NCBI GenBank assembly: GCA_022592435.1
Contig: JABYQS010000034.1
Coordinates: forward strand, 62,001-126,000
DNA: 64,000 nt
Source of the DNA: Cerioporus squamosus
Lineage: Eukaryota; Basidiomycota; Agaricomycetes; Polyporales; Polyporaceae
Reading direction: 5' to 3'
Shown: one piece after another, positions 10,872 through 23,199 of the stretch
Layout of the letters: each line of letters opens with the position of its first letter
How positions within the stretch are numbered: position 1 is the first letter of the stretch
The notes under the pieces: model-generated
What the model was told of the DNA's origin: nothing
The model's input: only the letters and a program-made list of their open reading frames with translations
Database searches by the model: none
Position numbers and translations under genes: made by a program

Positions 10872-13120
10872 GAGGCGCGCCAGAAGTCGAAGTCTGCGAC
10901 AGTCGCCGCTGCCAAGAACGTATAAGACGGAACAGAATCGCGGCGCCGTGGGTAGAAGAGTGAACGCGTTCCGACGTGTGCATTCAAAGTGCGGTCAAGT
11001 AGGGGTTGTGTTACGGTACCGATTCGAGTGCCCGCAGCCCAGGGTTGCTGTGAGTCACAGAGCAATGTAGCGCGTTGGATGATATTTACTGTCCCAACAG
11101 TCAACTTACGATAGTCCTGATGGAACATCAGACCGCAGGGCACATCCTCGACGATATAGGCCTGTAGTCAGGCTGTATTGCAGACATCGAAGCCCTCAAG
11201 ATCGTACTGGCGGTGTAGAGAGTGCGGAATGGGAGGCTGTGCGTATCGTTGTCCGAGTCGTTGTGGCGCTTCTCACGCCCGAGGTTTGATCGGACTTGAG
11301 AGCCGACGCGCCGAACGCGCACATTTCTTTGCCAACAACCACGACTTCTAGTTCCATTCCGAATACAGAGACCCTGTCCCCGCACCCATAAGTACTGTTT
11401 CCACAACGCAGGGTCTTGCAGTCTTCTCAATATTGTGCAATGGTCCGCCACACGCAATGCTGAACCTCTTGCACCAGTCACTAAACAGCTCAGGCTCAAC
11501 GCTGGCATGTGTTGCAGAGGGCACGGTGCGCATGCAGGATGCGGCCCAGCCACTGCGTCTACGTCTGCCTAACCGTCACGGACGTCGTCGGAGATGACTA
11601 TGCATGGGTTAGTGAGCTCGGACCGGGCATGGTTAACTCAGGTACGGTCTTTGAATCACATCATACTGGGGCGCCGTCGCCCTCAAAACGCTCTCACTTC
11701 TGCCAGCGCGGCGCAGATTGTCTCCTCACGTCATGAGCATGAAACAGGGCTGTTGGTCGACAGTATTGAGGAGATAGCCGTGGTTTCTCCTAGAATCCCA
11801 GAAGATGTTGCAATCAAGGTATGGTCTCCCTTGTGTGCTCGTAAGGCGATCCTGAAACCGTTTTTGCACAGCAGCTGTCTACATCCGGCGAATAACGCCT
11901 CGTGTAACTCGCCATGGCATCCCTCCGGCCGACGCGCCTTCTATGCACTTCCCTAACATATCGGCCGCCTGGACACGCGGCTGTCTAATTGTGATAGACT
12001 CGGTATGCATCATGAGGTGGCTCGCCAGTGGGTGTGCCCGGTACAACGGCGCGGTACGCGTGAGGTCATTCGTCCGCGCACAGGCATGCGGCTTTGGTCC
12101 CATGCGCACATCCTATGTCGACCCTTCGCCATTGCACCTTGGCCGTCATATGCGCGGATTTTGACCGCTTCACACAAGTATGTACATATTGTCGTTATGA
12201 TTGAGGGGACGGAAGAGGATGCCGATAGCTCATCGTGACTTCTATCAGATGCGATCGCGGTCTGTGGAGTGCCTACCAAGAAGATGCTTTCAATCCCGCT
12301 CCTGACTCTGCACAGAACGACGCACGGTCTGGTGGCAGTAGGCCGCTTATCCCGCTTAAGTCACGATGCTTACAGCTTTACATGCCCAGACTGTCCTCTT
12401 TCACGCCATCGGCAGGGATGGCGCGACCGCTCTACGTACGTCTTCACTGGGGAAAGTGTTGGAGTTGCCGTTGCTGCCTCACCTGCTGTGCATGTACAGA
12501 CAAAGCAATCTCGGCGTCTGTGCCGTCCTGGGAAAGGGACGCATCGATGCATCTAGGTTACATCCCTCAAGCGTTTTGCAGCTGCGAGCCCATAGGGCAC
12601 CTTCCCGGCGAACCCGCTACTCTTTCCTTGTGCACCGTCCGCCGCTCCAGAGTGCAGCCGATGTCTCGGCCTTATCCCAAATATTGGTCACCCATGGACC
12701 ATCTATTATCCACGGGTTTTCCCTGGCATCCGGGTCGGCGTCTTCGCCTGTCGTCAACATCGAAGCTGAAGGTCCACGACGGGAGCCTCTCAATCACTGA
12801 GCGCCGTTTGTTGCGAGCAGGACCCTCAATTCCTGACAACGCTTCTCCCGTACGTCTGCGGTGTGCGCACGCTCTACCTCCGCCAGATCTGCGTACGTAC
12901 ACGTGGGGCACTATCCCCGTGGAAAGACAAAAAGGTTGCGAGCGACCTCGTCCCTTCCTGGAGGCCTGTCATTCCCGACCCTCGGTGGGGCAGGTTATCG
13001 CGCGTGGCCGGAGTATAAATCCACGTAATTGCAAGACGTTCGACCTCCGTCACCTCTCGATACCCTCGTGCCCCGATCCGTAGCCCTCGAGGCAGCCTGT
13101 CCTCCACCCAGCCCCTCGAC
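10872..13120. other. Unassigned; string of exon-like plus-strand segments
   Basis: On the plus strand, short open segments with plausible splice sites follow each other: 11598-11645 (MTMHGLVSSDRAW), about 11690-11818 (ending IPEDVAIK before gtatgg), about 11871-12000 (VYIRRITPRVTRHGIPPADA, ending before gtatgc), and about 12245-12365. I recognise no family and no continuous model emerges, so this may be a decayed or fast-evolving gene. The rest (10.9-11.5 kb and 12.8-13.1 kb) holds nothing I can support apart from the promoter of the terpene synthase that follows. Confidence 0.3.
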
Positions 13121-14292
13121 ATGTCCTGCCCATCTCCCTCGTTCCTGCTGCCAGATCTCCTGGATGATTGCAAGGATTACCCGCTCAGATGCAACCCACA
13201 TGGCGAAACCGTCGCTCGCGCCTCAGAAGCCTGGCTGCTCGCTGAGGCCAACTTCTCGCCTAAGCAGCAACGGGCATTCCTGCGTCTCCTGGCGGGGGAG
13301 CTGACTGCATCGTGCTACCCCGACACGGACGCGACACGTCTCCAAGTGTCATCGGACTTCATGAACTTCCTCTTCACGCTCGACGACTGGTCGGACGAGT
13401 TCAGTACTCAAGACACGTACGGGCTGGCAGAATGTGTCATGCGCGCGCTCGACGATCCAGAGGGGTTCGAGACCGACAAGGGTGCAGGCAAGCTGGCAAA
13501 AAGGTATGCATGCTTCCACTTCGACGGCATTGTGTGCCTTTGTGTGCGGATCCGCACTGATACTGAGTACGCTTGCTTGCTTCATGGCGCGCAGCTTCTC
13601 CAGCCGGTTCCGACAGACGGCGGGGCCGGGGTGCACGCGCCGCTTCATGGAGACAATGGACCTCTTCTTTCGGGCGATCGCACAGCAAGCCAGCGACCGG
13701 GCGCGCGGCGACGTGCCTTCCCTAGAAGAGTATGTGGCGCTCCGGTGGGACACCAGTGGTTGCAAGCCATGCTTCGCCTTGATCGAGTACGCTGCTGGTT
13801 TCGACCTCCCTGACGAGGTTGCCTACCATCCCCGGATACGCGATCTCGAACATGCTGCCAATGCGGTCATCTCGTGGTCAAATGTGCGCTCCGCTACCTC
13901 TGCCGTGACGCACCAGTTTGCTGATGTACCCTCTTCGGCCTATCGTTGTATAGGACCTGTTCTCGTACAGCGTCGAGCAGGCACGCGGCGATACGCACAA
14001 CATGGTCGCAGTGCTCATGCGGCAACACGATCTCGGTCTGCAAGACGCAGTCGACTACGTCGGGCAGCTCTGCAAGCAGTCCGTCGAATTCTTCGAGACC
14101 ACGCGCACGCAGCTACCGTCATGGGACCCTGAGACCGATCGGAATGTGCAGACGTATGTCCTTGGTCTCCAGGATTGGATGGTTGGCGCCCTCCACTGGA
14201 GCTTCGACAGTGGGCGCTACTTCGGCGACGAGGGGGCCGCGGTGAAGAAGCATCGGATCGTAACTCTGTTGCCGGCGCAGCCCAAGTCGTGA
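13121..14292 (+). CDS. Sesquiterpene synthase 1 (class I terpene cyclase)
   Basis: Three exons (13121-13503, 13595-13883, 13954-14292) give a 336-residue protein, the normal size for a basidiomycete sesquiterpene synthase. Such enzymes ionise farnesyl diphosphate with Mg2+ and cyclise it. The first metal-binding motif is in FTLDDWSDEF (Asp88, Asp89, Asp92, Glu93). The second (NSE) is Asn224-Asp225-x-x-Ser228-x-x-x-Glu232, read across the exon 2/3 junction as N|DLFSYSVE. The C-terminal Arg-Tyr pair expected in the family is in SGRYFG. It is a paralogue of the synthase at 26.5-27.8 kb: exon 2 is 289 nt in both and the first two introns share position and phase. The product cannot be predicted with confidence. 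No P450 or transporter lies next to it. Confidence 0.93.
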
Positions 14293-14906
14293 CTCGTTTG
14301 TCGCTGGGTTGGGTGGGTATGTTCCCTGTTGAGATTCCTCCGCCTCCCAGCGACCTAGGCGTCCGGCTTCATGCCGCGGACGTTACGAGAACGGGTCACA
14401 GTCCTTGCCTCTTAGGATCGATCATCACGACTTATTCAGGCCAACGCACAGGTACATATGACGAAGGTATGACCCATTCGGTATTGATATGCACGACTTC
14501 ACGACAAAATTATCATAAGCCGCTCTTGCTACAGCGTTGCTCCCCCCGCTGCCCACATATTGACTACACACTCTGCACCTTATCTACGTCCTGATGCCCT
14601 ATGACATACCTACTTACGACCTATTTATCTTAGCTACCGCACTACTCCGCAGGCGATGCTCTGCCCGATCGTTCTTATATGCGCACACTTACTTCACTTT
14701 ATGGAATGTATATGGTACCAGACGGACGCTTGTTCGACATGCCCGCCTATGTGGAAGGATCTAGCATATCTGAGTCCAGGTACGATTCTGTTTGGTGATA
14801 CAAGATTAGGTCAACTTCTTCCCCGGCTACTTGACCATGAGCCTCTTGGACGGTCGATATACTCAGTGCTCAGTACCGAAGACATCGGTTATCCTTGCAT
14901 TGGCAA
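14293..14906. other. Convergent 3' intergenic region
   Basis: About 600 nt of AT-richer sequence between sesquiterpene synthase 1 and the gankyrin gene, whose 3' ends face each other. No coding or RNA feature is seen. Confidence 0.4.
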
Positions 14907-16112
14907 TTACCGCTTCCCGCAACGCTCGATGACGTAGGCCTTAGCCCGCCGCTGCTCCTGACCGCCGACGCCTTCCAGGTCCTCTGGCATCTCGCCGTCA
15001 ACGTTCGTCTGTGCTCAAAGTCAGCATCGCGGAGATCATGCATCCACTGATCGACGTACGCGTTCACGGTCGGCTCCGGCCTCTATGAGGAGACAGGCCG
15101 CCTCCGCGTGTGCAGATTCCATAGCGAGATGAAGGGGAGTATTGCCTGTCGTCCGGAACTGTCAATGTCCAGGGAAAGTTACATTGCGTGGGGCTTTGAA
15201 CGCACCAACGCGATCTGCGGTGTTGAGGCGGGTCTTGGGAGATCCCTCGGGAGGCTTGAGGAGAATATTGATGAAGCCCGTTGACCCCGTCGTTGCAGCT
15301 CGATGTCTGAAGATGCATACGGTCATTGCACAATTCCTGGACATCACGAAATGGCGGATACCGACAGCGGCGTTTGGTTAGCCCTGTCTTTAGCGTTGAT
15401 CTGAGCCAGTATCAGTATGGAAATGGAAGCGGGGCTAGTACTGAAAGGCCTACGTCGGCTCCTCTCGAGATCAACAGCTTGCCGATCTGGGTGAAAAGAT
15501 GAATAACTGCTCATCTTGAACTGACAACCTCGGTACCTCGACTCGTGCCTTCGATGCTGCATAGTGCCTGTCAAAAGCTCCACATGAGGTCTTTCCGGGA
15601 TACCCGGAGCCGCGAACAGGGTACATACAGCGGCGTTAACCCCTTGTCATTCTTCGCGTTGACGTCTGCGCCCGCCCCGAGCAATTCTTTGACAACATCC
15701 TCGAATCCGCCGCTGCCTGCAGTGCATAAGTAGCGTATCCATATGTGAGGCTAGAGACGTAACACACATGCGATGTGGAGAGGCGTCCATCCTAGGCTGT
15801 CACCTTTGTTGACGTCGGCTTTCTGGTCAATTAGATACCGGACAATGTCTACTGAGCCTGAGGAAGCAGCCCAGTGCAGCGGTGTTCGTCCGTCCTAGAA
15901 CAAACATAACACAGTTAGGTGCTGGATTTCTAGAAAAGAGTCAGCGTACGTCATCTATGGCATTGACAAGTTTCGGGTCTTGTGTAACCAGCGACCGCAC
16001 CAGACCGAACTGTCCTAGATGGTGTCTATGTGAGTGCGCACCACCACAACCATAGCTATCCTTGAAAGAACATACGATTCAGGGCTGCAGTATGGACCGA
16101 ATTGTTGGACAT
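14907..16112 (-). CDS. PSMD10: 26S proteasome assembly chaperone, gankyrin/Nas6-like (PSMD10)
   Basis: Ankyrin repeats are read through many small exons: 16112-16076 (MSNNSVHTAALN), 16014-15950 (QFGLVRSLVTQDPKLVNAID), then DGRTPLHWAASSGSVDIVRY, GWTPLHIA, FEDVVKELLGAGADVNAKND, QINAKDRANQTPLS, TGSTGFINILLKPP and TPLHLAMESAHAEAACLLIE. The C-terminal exon, rich in EDLEGVGGQEQRRAKAYVIE, ends at TAA 14907-14909; that GVGGQEQ..A..YVI tail is typical of fungal PSMD10 homologues. The family binds the Rpt3 ATPase of the 19S regulatory particle during its assembly. The start lies 288 nt from the oppositely oriented TFB2 start, so the two probably share a promoter region. Confidence in the family is high; internal exon borders are less sure. 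Confidence 0.85.
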
Positions 16113-16400
16113 GTTACGTGCTGTCCAACTGCTCGACTGTGGTATGTGGTATAGAGGAGAGTGAACAGGACGCGTATGCATCCACAGCGGTCCCCCGTAT
16201 ATGTATTCGTAAGTTCTCACGGTGTGACGCGTAACCGGGAAGAGGATGGGCGCTTGCCTCGACCTCCTGGTTTGTCGTGGTTCGCCACAAGGGTGAGTGT
16301 GGCTAGCAGCGGCATAGCTCTACACTGACCATATTCCTGTGGATGTTGACAGCGATTGATATACGGAAGCTGTAATTGCCTGATTGGCTGAACTCCCACG
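16113..16400. promoter_or_regulatory. Shared divergent promoter region, PSMD10 / TFB2
   Basis: These 288 nt separate two start codons pointing away from each other, so the promoters and 5' UTRs of both genes must fit here. I could not assign individual elements. Confidence 0.5.
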
Positions 16401-18601
16401 ATGGCTGGCCCGTCTATTCGCCTCAAACCGGCTGGAGAACCATCCAAGAACACGAACACCAGTGGCGAAGACAGCTCACATCGTCTTGTGGCATTCCTAC
16501 AGTCCCAATCGCAGAACACCTTGACACGCTTATACCAAAAGCCTTCATCATGCCTATCAATATTTCGGTTATTGGCCCTTCTCATCTGTCGTCCGGCAGG
16601 CAGCAGTAGTGACGTTGTTCTCAGGTTGCTCCGGCCTCTGGAACGACAACTGGTCATGAACCTGCTATGGCTCGAGATGCCTGTTCCTGCGTCTACAATA
16701 GCTGCTTGGGTGACACGAGAAGGGAAAAGGCAAGCATCAAGACGCCCGAAGGTGTCCCACATACGCTGAGCCACTGTAGACCCTACCATGACGCGTTGGC
16801 CACTCTTGCGCGGCTCCATATTCTTCCCCAGTCTCCGGTGAAGCACGCGCTCAACCCAACCTTCAAGGCAAGTGGGCAGCACAAACTAAGCTTCTCCAGT
16901 CGCCTGTGAGGCCTACTCTGACTTCTTTGACTTCTTCTTTTATAGTCAAGCATGCGTCAAGCGATAACGGGAGGGTGTGTGTTTCGTGTCTTCTGTGCGA
17001 TCGCCGCTCACCTAGTCTGTTTATAGCGGTTCAAGCGGGAGTTTCGGTGTCCTCTCCGAGAACGATGACAGACACCCGCCTCCAGATATAGAAGCCCTCG
17101 ATGCATATGCGCTTGAACGCTGGGAGGTACATCGACGTATCCTTTGCTGTGACGGTGACTGACCTTCCCCACTCAGACGATCCTTTACTATATGGTATCG
17201 TCGGGGACGGGCCAATTTCCGGCCAGACCGTCGCAGGGTGTTCTATACCTGCTGCAGAGAAGCGGTCTCATGGCTAATGTGCAGTGAGTAGCGTCCACGC
17301 GATTCGTTCGGGTGAAGGTTGATCGTTCGCAGCGGCAATACGTTGCAGATCACATCCGCCGGGTTCCAATTCCTTTTGCATCCTCCGCACGAACAGCTAT
17401 GGGAGTTGCTTCTTCAATACCTTCAGATGGCGGAGGTATCCCCTTCTCCTCAGATCCCATTACGAGACACCACATACTGAGCGCATTGTCTCCATTAGGA
17501 ACGGCAGATGGACCTCGTCGAGATCCTCAGCTTTCTCCTGATGCTGTCCACGACGGAGCTTGGAAAGGTGTGTCAGCATGTCCGCTGATGTACCCTGAGC
17601 GGATGGGTGACGGGATGCGAGCAGGACTATTCTACGGAAAGTTTGAGCGCCACACAGAAGGCAATGCTCGAAGATCTCCGGGACTACGGCCTCATCAAGC
17701 AGCGGACGGTGAGTACCTAATGACACGTTCGCCGCTGATATCTTGACATTCCTTGCCACCTTGTCCCCGAAGGCGACGTCGCGAAGGTTTAGTCCCACCA
17801 GACTCGCAACCACATTGACATCATCATCACCCCCGCTTCCCACGTCCACGGGGACAGGGAACGGCTCGCAGGCTCAGGGGTTCATCGTGCTGGAGACCAA
17901 CTATCGCCTGTATGCCTACACGGGTACGTCTGTGTTCTCATCCTACGCGGCACTGAAGCGTCATGCACTCGCAGATAACCCACTGCAAATTGCTGTGCTG
18001 AACCTATTCGTCACATTAAAGTCCCGATTTCCCAACCTTGTGGTGGGGCAAATAACGCGCGATAGCGTCAAGAAAGCGCTCACGAATGGAATTACTGCTG
18101 ACCAGGTATGTGCCTTGGACGTGGCGCATGCGTACATAATTACCGACGTCCGTTAAAGGTCATCAGCTATCTGATCACGCATGCCCATCCCCAAATGCGC
18201 AAGAATGTAAGCCTCTCGAACCACATCCGAATCTAACCGGACGATTGCTTCAATGCCTTGTTCCCGTTGCAGAAACCCCTTCTCCCGGTGACTGTGCAAG
18301 ACCAGATTCGTCTTTGGGAGCTTGAGAAAAACCGGGTCAAGTCCCAAGAAGGTGAGCAGCCTGCCATTTAAGCTCATCGACGTCATCGAACGCGCGAGGT
18401 CTGATCCCCTGACCGTCGGCAGGATATTTGTATACCGCCTTCGCTTCCCAGGCAGACTACGAATACGTCCTCAACTATGCGAAGCAGCTCGATGTCGTCT
18501 TATGGGAGAACGCCTCTCGGCGGTGTTTCTTCGGCAGCGTCGAGGGGCACGCCAACATTCGAGGGTTCATCGAGCGACGGTCGGCAGCTGGGAATGCATA
18601 G
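16401..18601 (+). CDS. TFB2: TFIIH core subunit TFB2 / p52
   Basis: About a dozen exons rebuild the p52 subunit of TFIIH, which anchors and stimulates the XPB/Ssl2 translocase in transcription initiation and nucleotide excision repair. Recognisable pieces in order: NTLTRLYQKPSSCLSIFRL, ERQLVMNLLWLEMPVP and IAAWVTREGKR (to 16730), then LATLARLHILPQSP and LNPTFK. After these come LRQAITGG, TILYYMVSSGTGQ, VLYLLQRSGLMANV, ITSAGFQFLLHPPHEQLWEL and VEILSFLLMLSTTELGK. The C-terminal half has GFIVLETNYRLYAYT, LQIAVLNLFVTLKSRFPNLV, DQIRLWELEKNRVK and DYEVLNYAKQLDVVLWEN-type sequence. It ends HANIRGFIERRSAAGNA, TAG at 18599-18601. The order and motifs match the whole family length and no frame break is needed. 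The start is the Met of MAGPSIRLKPAG, at the head of the first conserved exon. Confidence 0.88.
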
Positions 18602-18896
18602 GCTTGACGTCCGATGCCGCCCGACCTTTCCTACCTTGTTCACGTCGCATGTCGCTGAGTTGACGCATCACAGCCGCCACATGCTTTGCCAGAGAAGGTA
18701 CCATACAAATCATATCTCTGCGGCGTCGCCGCTCGGCCAGACAACGGCCGGCCACCAGAAGTCGTTCCCAATATTAGTTGCAAGGTGTACAAGGATGCGC
18801 AGTGAAAGATACAACTCTCCGAGCCCGCTGGAGAAACCAACAAAGTCCATTAGGTGCGTGTCCGAAACCCATGTCCGTTTACGTCCTCCGGCACTA
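18602..18896. other. Convergent 3' intergenic region, TFB2 / WOPR gene
   Basis: About 295 nt with no coding signal, holding the two 3' UTRs. Confidence 0.4.
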
Positions 18897-20551
18897 CTAG
18901 CGGTCGGAATGTGCCGCTTCTCCGCCGCCGAATCTGTGAAAGCCTGCTGCGTTCGCAGCCGAGGCCCCCCGGTCTAGTGCGTATGGAAGAGAGTGATGGT
19001 GGACCTGGGCCGAATGCGGAAGGACGCCTGCTTGCTCATACTGCCACTGCATGGAGGGGTATGAGCGGACGCGGAAATGGTCGCGCGCCCGCCCTGCCGG
19101 CAAGTTCGCCGCGGCGGAGAAGGTGACGGCAGGGGCCGATGCGAGCGATTGCCCGGGAATAGGGGATCCTGTGGGAGACCACGACAGCACCGCGGGACTA
19201 CTCCCATCGGAGCTCCCTTCTGACACCCCTCTGTGGGCATCGTGGTGCATGTTCTGGTGTAGAGCGGGCAGTGAGGCCCAGCTGTCGCGCCGTTGATCAT
19301 AAGCGGAGGTGAGGTGCGCGTGGGTCGAGTACGTGGGGCTAGAGTACATCGCCGCCGCGTTTGACGCTAGTGGATCGTATGGCGCCTGGACGGAGGACTG
19401 CCATGATGACGGAGAGGTGCCAGTGCCCCGGCGGGCATACGGATGCGCGCGTGTGTTGGTGGGAATCCCCGCCATCGCCGAGACGGGTGAATGTCCTTGA
19501 GGGGACGAACTCGTCAGGCCGGTCTCCAGAGAGGCCAAGCGACTTTGACTGTGGTAGTAGTATCCAGACGGGTCACCGGCATGACGTGCGAAGGCTCCGT
19601 GGACGAGTCCCGAGGAGTCCTCGCCCACGGGAGAAGATGGAATGCTGCCCGCAAGTCCGGGGGATGGTGGAGACAGTCCAGGTGCGTGCATCACTTGATT
19701 ATCTATCGCATCTCTGTCACTGCTCAACGTCACCACAACGTAATTGTCAGAAAGAGAGGTCGTCTTGGTTGTGATCTGCGCGAACGACTCACCCATGGGA
19801 AGTGGCCGTGTCATGGGCTTCTTCGAGGTTCGGCGGGTAACGAAAGTTCGTTGACCGCGTGAGCTCGGGTGGTATTTCGATCGCCATGAGATCTGGGTGA
19901 CTTGTTGGCCTCCGCAAGAAACCCGCCGCGAGGTCTTCTTGCGTGTAGTAGGATATGAGGTGATAGTCCGACCCGTCAATCTTGACTGTGATCGTCTGCT
20001 AACCGTCAGCATGGACAGAAACTCCGAGGGACGGATGGAGAACGTACTTTCTTCACCAACCCGCGCGGCTTGTAGCTGAGTGATGGTTCCGGAAGATGCC
20101 CGCGGTATGTTGGGAAGTCCGCGAGCTGTTGTGTGGTGCGTGTACTTCGATCCGCGACCTCCCGGTAGAGCTGACATGATGACAGTGAATACGGGCAACT
20201 GCATACGAGGCCGTCGCAGGCGACACATACCAGGAAGTTGCCTGAGATGCGGGATTGCGACCAGGCCAAGCCCTCTGTCCACCGCTTGATGCCACTCTCC
20301 TCTACGCTGAAGATGAACACCGCTCCGCTCTTGACCATGGTCCGACGCTCGAAGTCGTTGAGCCTTCGGGTGACTCTGGGTATCATCCCCCGACGAGCGG
20401 CCTGCAAGCGGGTGGAAGAGAGCCCGGTGTGAATATCGACCGATGCTCGCAGTAGAACGGCTGGAATAGCACGAACCTCGATGAGGCGCAGAGCGTCCAT
20501 TGTGGTGTCGACGAAGCCTTCGAATAATGGAGTGTCTGTAGACATGGCCAT
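18897..20551 (-). CDS. WOPR-domain transcription factor (Gti1/Pac2 family)
   Basis: Five exons (20551-20477, 20401-20231, 20170-20048, 19998-19793, 19713-18897) give 463 residues. WOPR box a is clear: FEGFVDTTMDALRLIEAARR, PRVTRRLNDFERR, SGAVFIFSVEESGIKRWTEG and WSQSRISGNFLLYRE. Box b follows after about 45 residues: KKQTITVKIDGSDYHLISYY, then TQEDLAAGFLRRP and EIPPEL. The remaining 270 residues are Ser/Pro/His-rich and disordered. The family binds DNA through both boxes and is known in fungi (Wor1, Ryp1, Gti1) for morphological switching and control of secondary metabolism. It lies between the two sesquiterpene synthases. Start: the Met of MAMSTDTPLFEG is chosen, as family members begin shortly before box a; an in-frame Met at 20635 would add 28 residues. 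Confidence 0.93.
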
Positions 20552-20635
20552 AGTGTTGGCGGCGTCGCTAGGAGTGTTGGAGGGAGGGAGTGCTAGAGGC
20601 CGCTGATGGTTGGAGGCAGACTGCGGCGGACGCAC

Positions 20636-21861
20636 CCTAGTTATATGGTGGCCTCGGCGCAGTCACGAAGTGCTTCGGAAGTGACAACGCGAAGTGAGTG
20701 TAACATTGATCAAAATTCGGCCATGTAGAGAACCATCGGATCCAGGTGCGTATGGTTCGCAAGGACACGCCCCCAGAGCGCCAGTTTGGGCCGTCGACGC
20801 GAGATAGGTGCGCCGATCTCATCTGAAAGCGCCGCTCAGATGGAATTGCCATTGCTTTGGCTCCGCGGCACGTCTGTGGACAACATGTTCCAGGTGTAGC
20901 GTTGTGCCTGCAGAACATAGTTTCTCAGTGCGCTCGTGTCCTCATCATCCATTGCCGCATGATGTCTAATTAGGTTGAGTTCGCCTGGTTGTCTCATGCG
21001 CCAAGCTCGATGACAGGACAAGTCGGACGCGTGGCGGCATTTTCCAGTGCGACAGAGCCGGAGTGTTTCGCTACAACCTACGCACGGGAGTCCGCTCGGT
21101 CGGTCGGCCCTCGATAACTCCCTAGGCAGGCCTGGGGCGTGTCTCTCATTGGTCGAAGTGGTTGCCGTAAGGACACATGCAGGCTTCCTCGTCTCACAAT
21201 TCCGAACAGAAGCTGCTCTGCTCCTAGTCCTCTCATGCAATTTGAACTTTGCGAGCTACTGACTGGATACAGTAATGTCATAGACCGGATGGGTGATGTG
21301 GGCGTGGCGCGCATGGCAGGGCACAGGATCATGGGTCCTAAAAATGTCCGACCCTGTCGTGAATGCGGAGAGACAGGCACTATAGCATAGTGTCTGCCTC
21401 TTGCACCCGCTCCCCGCAAGGGCGTGACAGCCTCACCCTCGCGATCCCTGCATCCCATCGATGCACTGATAAGAGAACTCTGTTCTCACACCTCTGAACC
21501 CAACTCCGCTAAACCATTTCCAGTCTGTAAAGTGCTTCCGCGCACTCGCTCCGCCGGCTCACACACTTTCCCTCCTGCTGGTTCTCGACGGCCGGTCGAT
21601 CGACGTAATCGGTCACTCACCTAGCAGAGGATCTCCGGCAATGGGCGTTCGAACTCCGCGAAGTCCTCCAAAGAGCAGCGCACTTGCCCTCATCTTGCGT
21701 CCGCCTCCTCTGGTGGAGGATACGTTGAACACCGGACCTTCCTGCCTACTCGGCTCCTTCGCCGTACGCGGGCGGGACCCGTCTGGCGAGCCGCCTCGAA
21801 CGACGCCTGGGCTGCCCACAGGGGTCATCTGCTTGCCCTAGCCCATGTCTTCTCCCGCGTT
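20636..21861. other. Unassigned region upstream of the WOPR gene
   Basis: Minus-strand frames at 21240-20836 (containing CVGC and a later C/H-rich stretch) and 20918-20641 are moderately long but match nothing I know and lack clear splice links. The region also holds the WOPR promoter; long upstream regions are usual for this regulator type. Nothing firmer can be said. Confidence 0.3.
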
Positions 21862-22518
21862 TCAAAACTGTCCCGCATTGATCAGCATACTCATCGCACT
21901 TGCCCATTTCCCACCTCGCCGCGTACGGGACGATCCATTGGCTGTAGCAACCTTCGCACCTATGTACAGGACGCCGTGTGCCGTGATGCGGTCCCGTCGG
22001 TGGACACGGGGCCAGAACCTGCAGGTACGATCAAGTCGGCGACTCAGCTGGAAGTGAAAACTTGACAGAAATGAATACTCACCCGGAAGCAACCACGCCG
22101 GCTGTTACGTGCTGAGGTGCTCGACGGAGGCATTGAAGCACGACACGAGTCCTCTGCACAGAGGTGCCATTGGCTGGCAGCACTCCACACTCAGGGACGC
22201 GGACGATTGTATCACCACGCCTGCGGACCTCGGGTTAGCCCGAGCTTCGAGGAAAATCTGGAAACATTCAGGATACAGAAGCTGGGAGCCTGAGCATGCG
22301 TACTCCCGCAGTCTCCCGAAAGCATCGCATTCGGGGCAGTCCGCCGTTCGAAGACATCTCTCGAGACTTGCAGCTATTCTGGCAGCACGCACTGGTCCGT
22401 TGCCAAGAACCTGCGTGAGTCTGGAACACGGCCATCCACTATGTGCCCACGGTAGCAGTTGGCACCCCAGGAGAACCAAAGGGCAGAAAAAGATAGATTG
22501 ACGAGACTCCGGGTGCAT
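21862..22518 (-). CDS. Hypothetical, cysteine-rich exon pair (weak)
   Basis: Two minus-strand segments look coding. The first, up to 22518, contains ERCLRTADCPECDAFGRLRE and YPECFQIFLEARANP, a Cys-rich string with CPEC and YPEC pairs. The second begins just after a good acceptor (tacctgcag near 22022), reads FWPRVHRRDRITAHGVLYIG and ends LINAGQF with a stop at 21862. A donor gtaaca follows HLSxx near 22105. No family is recognised. This may be part of a larger gene with the segments near 23.2-23.7 kb, or chance open frames. Confidence 0.3.
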
Positions 22519-23199
22519 TCCAATAACGCTCGACGAAAATCCACGCGCCCCAAGTGACCGGGCCTGTCTTCTTTACTAACCTAACGCTTCGCGGAACCAA
22601 TCTGGCCCCGAATGGGTACCGCCTTCCCGAGCTGACCGCTGCTTACACACCCCTTATGCCTCATCACACCAGGTGCTTGGTGTTCTGTGCTATAGACTCT
22701 CGCTCAAACCCGGATACTCGTCGGATAAGGCAGCAAGAAAGCACGCCTCCACGTACCGCACAATCGGGAAAACCTATCCTTCTTCCTCTTCGGCGGGAAT
22801 CTGCACGGTCACCGTACATGCTATCCACGACGAGATGGAAGTACTGCGCGCCACAACGAACGTATTCGTATAAGGTTTGATCCATCAGCAGATGGGCGCA
22901 TGCTGTCCTGTCACTCATCACGCACAGCAATCTCGGGCTCACAGTCCGTCAACCACCACGATAATTGGTGCGCCAGGCTCCGACAAAGTCGCAAAGACGA
23001 GCGGCGAGCAGCAATTTAGCCATTACGCTAGCTCAAGGGGCGTCCTGTCGCAGCCTGACACTGACAGTGCGCATCCCGCCAAACATCCGGGTCAAAGATG
23101 CACGAGCAGCATCACGTCGCTCGCGAGAACGGGAGAAGCAACAGTCTGCGGCAGCGACAGAAACATGCGGACCTCAGCTGGCGTTGCATCTCATTCCTG

